In this document: piece by piece, positions 5,440 to 6,621 of the stretch
Numbering within the stretch: the stretch's first letter is position 1
Layout: each line of letters begins with the position of its first letter
Source of the DNA: Euryarchaeota archaeon UBA36
Lineage (GTDB): Archaea; Thermoplasmatota; Poseidoniia; Poseidoniales; Thalassarchaeaceae
NCBI GenBank assembly: GCA_002496485.1
Contig: DAJW01000054.1
Coordinates: forward strand, 1-6,621
Reading direction: 5' to 3'
DNA: 6,621 nucleotides
Made by a program: the position numbers and the translations under genes
The notes under the pieces: model-generated
The model's database searches: none
What the model saw: only the letters and a program-made list of their open reading frames with translations
What the model was told of the DNA's origin: nothing

Positions 5440-5466
5440 TTAGTTTGTATTGTTTAATTTTATTGT
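5440..5466 (+). terminator. Possible T-rich terminator for the TPR gene
   Basis: Directly after the TPR stop (5436-5438), the plus strand reads TTAGTTTGTATTGTTTAATT and continues T-rich to about 5466. This is a plausible but interrupted U-rich termination region. It lies inside the 3' end of the convergent oxidoreductase gene. Confidence 0.35.
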
Positions 5467-6621
5467 AACTTCAACTGATTTACTTGTTGGAGTATTACTT
5501 TTTTCTGCTACGCTATCTAATGGAATAAGTAGGTTACTTTCAGGGAAATATGTGGCAACATTGCCCCTAGGAATATCATAAGGAATGACATACCAATTTT
5601 CTGCATATCTTTTTTCACCAGAATAATGGGACGTTATATCAACTCTATCATATTTTTTCCAACCTCTGTCATTCATATCTTCTTTATTTACCAAAACTAC
5701 TCTTCTTCCCTTTACTATTCCTCTATATCTATCTTGCATTCCATAAATTGTGGTATTGTATTGATCATGAGAACGAATTGTCATCATAATAAATGAAGAA
5801 TCTAAAAACTTCATACGTGAAGACATTTCATTACTTTGAAAATTCGCCTTTCCAGTTTGTGTATTAAAAATTCTATCATCCCTAGGTGGATTTGGTAAAT
5901 AGAAACCACCTTTCGATCTACATTTCACATTATAATCATCGAATCCAGGAATAATTTTTTCGATTAAATCTCTAATTTTATCATAATCATTTGAATATTC
6001 TATCCAGTCAAATGCTAAATATCTCTTCCATATATCTTTGTGATTATGATTTCTTTTGCGTACTCTTTCTTCGTAGGCCTTAGCAATACCCGCAACGATT
6101 GCCACTTCAGATTTCAAATTATTACTAGCAGGCATATTTTTTCCCCTAGAACTATGAACTACGCCCATGGAATTCTCTACTGTAACAAATTGATTTCCAT
6201 TTTTTTGGTTATCAATTTCAGTCCTACCTAAGCATGGCAATATCAATGCTGTCTCCCCGGTGATTATATGGGATCGATTAGGTTTTGTAGAAATTTGTAC
6301 TGTTAATTTACATTTTCTCAATGCATCTGCTGTAACACTAGTATCTGACATTGCAGAAACAAAATTACCACCCATCGACAAGAAAATATCAGTATTTCCG
6401 TTAATCATATTATTAACGGATTGTACTGAATCAAAACCATGTTTTCTAGGCGGATTAATGCCTGTGTATTCATGTAATTTATCTAAAAAACCATTACTAG
6501 GTTTATGATTTATACCTACAGTTCTATCGCCCTGAACATTAGAATGACCCCTTACTGGACATAATCCTGCACCATCCTTACCAATATGTCCTCCTAATAG
6601 GCATAAATTTGCTATTTCTTG
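5440..6621 (-). CDS. Molybdopterin oxidoreductase, FdhF/YdeP family (N-terminus outside window)
   Basis: The frame is open without a stop from the right edge, giving the last 393 residues of a protein that is usually about 750 long. The first visible residues carry the family pattern GHIGKDGAGLCPVRGHSNVQ (11-30), then GDRTVGI, PPRKHGFD (57-64) and the MGGNF loop. HIITGETALILPCLGRTE follows (118-135), then SMGVVHSSRG. All belong to the second half of the molybdopterin-binding core. The C-terminal dinucleotide-binding domain spans about 265-390, with RSHDQYNTTIYGMQDRYRGI (283-302) typical of YdeP-type relatives. Such enzymes bind bis-MGD molybdenum or tungsten; formate dehydrogenase H is the best-known cousin. 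The YdeP branch has no settled substrate. The metal-ligand residue and any [4Fe-4S] cysteines would be in the missing half. The Met at 6408 is internal, not a start. Confidence 0.9.
   Translation of the reverse strand, partial: QEIANLCLLGGHIGKDGAGLCPVRGHSNVQGDRTVGINHKPSNGFLDKLHEYTGINPPRKHGFDSVQSVNNMINGNTDIFLSMGGNFVSAMSDTSVTADALRKCKLTVQISTKPNRSHIITGETALILPCLGRTEIDNQKNGNQFVTVENSMGVVHSSRGKNMPASNNLKSEVAIVAGIAKAYEERVRKRNHNHKDIWKRYLAFDWIEYSNDYDKIRDLIEKIIPGFDDYNVKCRSKGGFYLPNPPRDDRIFNTQTGKANFQSNEMSSRMKFLDSSFIMMTIRSHDQYNTTIYGMQDRYRGIVKGRRVVLVNKEDMNDRGWKKYDRVDITSHYSGEKRYAENWYVIPYDIPRGNVATYFPESNLLIPLDSVAEKSNTPTSKSVEVTIKLNNTN

Noticed and set aside
6406..6408. ATG at 6408 as the start of the oxidoreductase
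   Set aside because: The same frame continues without a stop to the window edge and encodes family motifs (GAGLCPVRGHSNV), so this Met is internal.
6040..6508. Two plus-strand frames (6040-6231 and 6260-6508)
   Set aside because: Both are antisense to the molybdopterin oxidoreductase, whose motifs are continuous across this region.
1..6621. CRISPR array, insertion sequence, tRNA or rRNA genes
   Set aside because: I found no regularly spaced repeats, transposase-like frames, terminal inverted repeats or tRNA cloverleaf motifs, and almost all of the window is coding.

Overview
The window is AT-rich, gene-dense DNA from an archaeon. The clearest marker is a minus-strand run encoding S19e, L39e, L31e and S17e, ribosomal proteins found in archaea and eukaryotes but not bacteria. 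It is combined with short intergenic gaps, GGTGA-type Shine-Dalgarno (SD) sites and polycistronic layout. The low GC, asparagine/isoleucine-rich proteins and gene mix resemble an uncultured marine euryarchaeote of the Poseidoniales (Marine Group II) or Marine Group III type. That placement is inference; only 'archaeon' is well supported.

Layout, left to right. (1) 1-354, plus strand: the C-terminal tail of an unrecognised gene, then an 84-residue two-helix membrane protein that overlaps it. (2) 323-2188, minus strand: a translation operon read rps19e -> rpl39e -> rpl31e -> rps17e -> trmJ. rpl39e is only 51 codons. Stop codons lie inside, or directly next to, the next gene's SD. The last gene, the tRNA 2'-O-methyltransferase trmJ, runs tail-to-tail into the membrane-protein gene with a 32-bp overlap. 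(3) 2189-2345: a divergent promoter region. (4) 2346-3125, plus strand: an envelope protein of unknown function, anchored at both ends and carrying four N-glycosylation sequons. (5) 3130-4229, minus strand: a three-gene unit of an NADPH-dependent FMN reductase-like flavoprotein, a 58-residue membrane protein and a stand-alone PqqD-fold (RRE-like) protein. (6) 4230-4313: a second divergent promoter region. (7) 4314-5438, plus strand: a TPR-repeat protein. (8) 5440-6621, minus strand: the C-terminal 393 residues of a molybdopterin oxidoreductase of the FdhF/YdeP family, whose N-terminus is beyond the right edge.

The ribosomal genes and trmJ form a coherent translation unit. The other genes are housekeeping or accessory and not obviously connected to it. 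The least explained parts are the flavoprotein / mini-membrane protein / PqqD-like unit and the double-anchored envelope protein. I saw no mobile element, CRISPR array, tRNA or rRNA gene. The longest stretch without a gene is the 157-bp divergent region.
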